Assembly (NCBI RefSeq): GCF_964340395.1
Contig: NC_135551.1
Span: 24,561,003 to 24,623,002 of the forward strand
Length of the DNA stretch: 62,000 bases
Source: Glandiceps talaboti
Lineage: Eukaryota; Hemichordata; Enteropneusta; Spengelidae
Reading direction: 5' to 3'
In this document: positions 57,340 to 62,000 of the stretch, piece after piece
How positions within the stretch are numbered: the first letter of the stretch is position 1
Layout: every line of letters begins with the position of its first letter
Translations under genes and position numbers: made by a program
Notes under the pieces: model-generated
The model's database searches: none
What the model saw: the letters and a program-made list of their open reading frames with translations, nothing else
What the model was told of the DNA's origin: nothing

Positions 57340-58364
57340 TCTCATCATTGGTTTAAATATTAACTGTCCATAAGATAGTCTTTAAAGTTTGATACATTAC
57401 ACTGATTTGTCTTACCACAGGATACAGCGAGCATGTAATTGATGGATCGATCGATCGATTGACTGATCGATTAATTTTTGTGGTGAAATTAAATTTATTT
57501 TGGGTGTGATATTGATCAATTGATCATGACTCATATGCTTTCAAAAACATGCCCACTGCACCCTGTATATACAATACATTATTATATACAATACATTTGC
57601 AGGTTATTTATGTAACTTGACGTATGGAAATGATCTGGAATTAATTAACCATTAATGAGTTTATGCAGTTGTTGGTATTTGGTTTAAACTGCATAAGCTA
57701 TAACTAGGCTATGATTTTTCGATCAGAAAACCAACAATATATTCACCGAAAATTGTTAATGTGCCAATATTTAACGACCATGTTAATTAGAGGTCGATTG
57801 TATCCATAAGCAGTAAGGAAGGAACAGCTTAAAATCGCGCTTGCATTGGATCGCTGATTTATGGGTGCTAACGAAAAAATACATTTGTATGGATTTATTG
57901 TAACATATTTTGTGACTGTATACGTAAACACACACGTACACACGTTTTATCCTCATGTGATTCAATACAGTTCAGGATATATGATATTATGAGTACGTCA
58001 TTATATCTAATAAATGTATTTCAAAAAACGTGCACAGTATCTATTCCAATGCCATTTAATGTATGATTCTATGAGCACTGAATACGGATAATCGAAAACC
58101 CTACAATATCAATTTCAAATGCAGTTATTCAAATGTACCTCGTACATTAAAAAAAACAAATCTACAATTTCGATTTGAAGGTAGAGTTCAGACGATACGT
58201 CAGACAGATGTAATCAAAGACTTACATTTCACAGTGGCAAAAGTGACGTTGCTAACTCCAAGAGCAAGGGGTTTTTTTCGTTCGATTGTTTCCAAGTGTT
58301 ACGGCTCAATGAGCGCCCTCAATGGTGGTCTTGGCGCGATGTCTAGTCAACAACAGATCTCGAC
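57340..58364 (+). promoter_or_regulatory. subfamily A upstream/promoter block, unit 4 (split by insertion)
   Basis: Matches the unit 2 upstream block as far as CAACAACAGATCTCGACGG. A short segment present in unit 2 (TAGCACTGCTTGATTCTGAC...) is missing. The rest of the block resumes after the hAT-like element at 60617. Confidence 0.45.
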
Positions 58365-58372
58365 GGTTGACC

Positions 58373-59236
58373 CAGAGGTGGCTGGAAGGGGTGCAGAGCA
58401 TGATGGGTAAAAACAACTGTGATAGCTCATTATAATTACGCAGTGAGCCGCTATTTTGTACACTTCGATGAGTGGTACGTTTACAATGGTGGCTGGCTCA
58501 GTGCTCACCAGCTGTATTTTCGGGCATTTTCAACTCGCCGTAACTTTCACAACAATTCATGATTTTGGATACTTTAAAAGCGAAAATCTTGACTGATATT
58601 TCTCCCTCCGTGCTAGAAGAATCGATTTCGGAATTATTGATAGGAATACTGTGATTTTTCGGCGATTTCGTGAAGAATACTTGACCCCGCTGAGGTCGGA
58701 AATTTCGGCCCGGTTTTTCGCCCCAAATTTACAAATTTTGCAAAATAGATGTATTCTTGTGTACTTTTAAATGGCTATTGTTAGAAATAGACAAGGTCTG
58801 TTCAAGATTTTCGGTAGAAAGCGGGTCATCCGACCCAGAGTCGAAGGTGACCTCCATTGACAAGTGATGTGACGTGACGTGACGTGACGTGACGTGACAG
58901 GCGAGCTTCTCACAACTTGCTCAACTACTACAGTAATTAATATCACTGTTCACACCCATTTTCACCATTGACCCTACACGAAAGGGTCTGTTTTCGCACA
59001 TGTTGAGATATTTTCAAGTTAAATGTAACTTGCCAAATTCGATATCACCCTGCAATCGTGTGTAATAGTGACACCAGAATAAAGGCAACTCGCGTAAGCA
59101 GGTCGAATTTTTGAGTGCAGTGTCCTGAGTACAGCACCTCGACTTTACTCAGTCTACGTAGCTAACAACGTTAGATGCATGTCTACCTTCCAAAATACAA
59201 ACATTTGTTCAAAAGATAATAAATAAATAGATAAAT

Positions 59237-59288
<52 letters not shown>

Positions 59289-60616
59289 GACTTCGGACTT
59301 TTTATTATAAAGTTTTCTATTGCCATAAATTGTGCGAGTCTCTCAGTTTCGCATATTTTAATCCGACATGGTTTTGCTCACTTGTCTGGCAACGCGACAA
59401 ACATGTGTAGCAAAATGTGCTCAGGCTACATAAATTGTGGTAACGTATGATGAGGTATTTTTGATCATGTAAGCATTGCGAAATATTATATAACTAGCAA
59501 GGTAGATGTAATATATATAATTTTGAGCTGGAATGGCGAGATTTGTAGATACTGACATATACCCTTTGATATTTTGAGTGATTGGCATGAAAGCCATGTG
59601 AAGAGGAAACTATTCACTACATGGATCCGTAATATGAGTGTTTTCTGAACATATTAAAGCTTAGACATAAACTAGGCCTTGGTCTTGGAGGTCTCAATTG
59701 TCTATCATACTTGTAATAGATGACGTTGTTGTACATTAATTTTTTTAACAATTAGTTTGTAAGATGTAAGCTAAATTATTTCTTTAGCTATCATCAGGGG
59801 GTAGGAAAGGGGTTTACATTAAATTATATTTATGTCTTTTTCTCACGCAAGACAAATTTATAGAAGTCAATACAGAGATGGTTTAATACGAAACAAAATG
59901 TAACATGAAGAACAGAAGAAAGTCCAGATTTGGCACAGCAAATCGACTAGCCATAGCGACGAATCTGAAAATAAACAGAAAAATGACTTGATAAGAGTGA
60001 AAAGGGCAAAATTCTAAGGATACAAGAGAAAATGCTGAAAATTAGTGTTACGGGTAACGATCATTGCACGACACGGGAGTGTCAACAAGCACACCCGGCC
60101 AGCAAGTGTAGGACAGCCGTCAACGGCCAAGCCACTACGTATGCACAATGGGTCGCCATCTTGAAAACATCCAAAATCAACAAAAAGTAATGACAATTTA
60201 TACACATTATACGACGGGGTATTGGGAAGATCGCTGCAGAGCAACGAAATTCACAACGATAATTAATAGAAAAGTGACAAAAGCATACACAAAAACATAA
60301 TTTTGTGTTAAAACGACCGAGGTGAAAAACACAGAAATGTTGATATGGATAACATTGACTTGTCGAGTACCAAAGTTCGTGTTCGTTTTAGACACACTAT
60401 AAAAACTGAAAACACGATTGCCATGTTGCATTACACTCGTAATGGTCATTTTGAAAAATAGTGATAGTTTGAACGAAAGACTAATGACGCAAATGGTAAT
60501 AAAACGGATAAAAGCATCGGGTATACGTACTCACCGAGGTCATCAGCGTCAGACCGTATGCTCTATCGCGAAACGGTCACATGGGTGTCACGTGGGACCC
60601 CTTCCAGCCTCCTCTG
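58373..60616. mobile_element. 2244-bp hAT-like non-autonomous transposon
   Basis: The left end CAGAGGTGGCTGGAAGGGGT and the inverse of the right end, CAGAGGAGGCTGGAAGGGGT, differ at one base. The ends are flanked by 8-bp duplications GGTTGACC (58365-58372) and GTTTGACC (60617-60624). The empty site is visible in unit 2 (ACGTTTGACCAAGC). An 8-bp duplication and a CAGAGGTGG-type terminus are hAT features. No transposase frame remains. Internal features are six GTGAC units (58869-58898) and an (AAC)n run (59237-59288). It separates the subfamily A upstream block from the unit 4 start codon. Confidence 0.85.
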
Positions 60617-60663
60617 GTTTGACCAAGCTATCACAAATTTATTTCGTGCCATTGCAACCAGAC

Positions 60664-62000
60664 ATGTTCGAGTCAAGTCACCACTACATGTACAGCGTCA
60701 GAGTGACTCTGTTATTTGTGTACATGTACCTGTCTGTTCCCATGTTATTAGGTGATTTACATTTTGACGTTGAGCCTGGTGATGACGATCTTATTTTTAC
60801 TTTTCAGAGTAATTTAGCTTTAAACCACATTTTTCACTGCAAAGTCAATTCACTGGGTTCTGATCAAGAATTGTCTTGGTGGAAAAATGACGTAATGATA
60901 TTTCTGTCAAATTTTCGACCCAACCAAGGTGCAGTTGATGAACGATACCAAGTCAGTGGTGTCAACAGTACAGATTACATGTTAACTATATATGGCATAA
61001 CTGTGGAGACCGCGATACAAGATAGTGGGAAATACAAGTGTGTGGTCGTGTTACATGAAACTGTCGAAATAGTGTTTGAATCAAGGACAGCAACATTAAA
61101 CGTCTACGAATATCCTGAAAATCACATTCTGTCTTGTTCAGCTAGGCAAGAAAATGGGAACGAACAGTCAACATTAACAGGATCCTTACACGTTATTGAA
61201 GGCACGTATGTTACATTAACTTGTAGATCAGTCGAAACAGGTATTCCATAGGTAAATCTCCGATGGGTAAGTGAGAAGAATAACAATCTAGAGGAACTTA
61301 CAAATTGGAAGGAAATCACTGCTGAGTATAACTTTAATCCAGACAGACATGATGTGGGGACATTATTTATATGCAATGAGATACATCCTGCGTTTCTTTT
61401 AAACCAAACATGTGATATTGGACCAATTATTGACGTGAGATACAAACCAGATGTTACAATCACCCCAGGCAAAGACGTTATTGTCAACGAAGGATTCAAA
61501 ACCTACCTGACATTTACGTGCAAAGCAACAGGTAGCCCAGAAGTATATTCATACAAATGGACATATAATGGTGAAAATGTAAGAGTCGATGAAACTGAAA
61601 ATATTGTCCTGGAGAACGAAAATAAGACAATCGTCATCGAAAACGTGACATTTCAAAGTACAGGGGAAAATCGACTTGTTTGTAAAGCGACAAATGCGGT
61701 AGGGACTGGTAGTACTGTGGTAAAAATTGTTTTAGCTCGTCCTACGACGTCTGGTACAACTACCGGTACGTCAACGACAGCCAGTTCGTTTATCAATAAC
61801 TTACAAGGGGAACAGACCAACAGCAGACGGGGTTACCGTTATTGTTGGTACAATTGTTGGTGTCATTGTAGTGATTGTTGTTATGCTGTTGACAATTTGC
61901 TTGGTGAAAAGGCAAAGGGAGATGTCGCAAGAAAGTAGGGAACTATCAGAAATGGTGACACAGGCAACTCAACAGAATGATACACTTGTTGATGATATTA
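60664..62000 (+). pseudogene. receptor subfamily A, unit 4: nonsense plus frameshift, cut by window end
   Basis: The start at 60664 and the N-terminal frame are intact (five-T run), giving signal peptide, Ig1 (SWWKNDVM, QDSGKYKC) and the beginning of Ig2 without the unit 2 shift. In Ig2 an AAG has become TAG (61249-61251, GIP*VNLRW). After it the frame continues through Ig2 and Ig3 to the stalk, where a G-run at about 61829-61832 has one extra G and shifts the frame at the start of the membrane helix. The tail continues past 62000. An upstream in-frame extension to 60418 lies in the transposon and is not considered coding. A product ending in Ig2 would be secreted. Otherwise nearly the same as unit 2. 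Confidence 0.9.

Noticed and set aside
60418-60663. In-frame N-terminal extension of unit 4
   Set aside because: It lies in the hAT-like element and has no counterpart in units 2 and 3; the MFESSHH start is shared.
60750-60807. Possible 58-bp intron (LLG|GTGATT ... TTTTCAG) in subfamily A
   Set aside because: The segment encodes residues that align with Ig1 of subfamily B (EPGDDDLIF versus EPENTTVII), so it is coding.

Overview
This is AT-rich animal nuclear DNA, probably from a marine invertebrate. The evidence is spliceosomal-type exon ends, tRNA-derived SINEs with an L2-type tail, 5'-truncated CR1/L2-like LINE ends, a Penelope-like terminal repeat with hammerhead ribozymes, an ISL2EU/DDE_4 transposase relic, long simple repeats, and Ig-superfamily receptors with ITIM-type tails. 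The phylum cannot be fixed from sequence alone; a lophotrochozoan or an invertebrate deuterostome would fit.

Layout. 1-9 kb is gene-poor: a 2.4 kb fold-back element with palindromic ends, a possible SAP-domain exon, a SINE and a dead DDE_4 transposase. 9.04-15.55 kb is one 50-bp satellite of about 130 units that keeps exact register. 15.8-33 kb is mostly mobile-element debris. It includes a LINE 3' end, an inverted pair of 266-bp coding-like arms, two LINE relics, several small hairpin elements, and a perfect 182-bp palindrome in a Penelope-like repeat. It also holds the first coding exon of a TauD/clavaminate-synthase-like dioxygenase (23.7-24.3 kb, minus). At 33.46-34.11 kb (minus) lies an intact single-exon RASD-like small GTPase with its own TATA box. 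34-40 kb has no recognisable gene apart from repeats.

40-62 kb is the most interesting part: a tandem cluster of immune-type receptor genes, all on the plus strand. Each full copy has a signal peptide, three Ig domains, one transmembrane helix and a tyrosine-motif tail, and each is encoded in one uninterrupted exon. Two genes of subfamily B are intact (49860-51248 and 52176-54050), and a third B copy is a relic (about 49113-49400). Four copies of subfamily A lie in duplicated blocks and every one carries a defect: a 3' remnant with a stop, a full-length copy with one extra T, a copy lacking Ig2, Ig3 and the membrane segment, and a copy with a stop, a frameshift and a hAT-like insertion just upstream, cut by the window end. 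Tails carry canonical ITIM pairs (LMYAEL + IVYADV) or an ITIM plus an ITSM (LTYAEL + TVYAEV, preceded by a duplicated 52-residue tyrosine cassette). The short-tailed B gene has only non-canonical YxxPhi motifs.

Together the cluster looks like a fast birth-and-death family of putative inhibitory or paired receptors, perhaps founded by a retrocopy because the multi-domain genes lack introns. That function is inferred from architecture; no ligand or expression is visible here.
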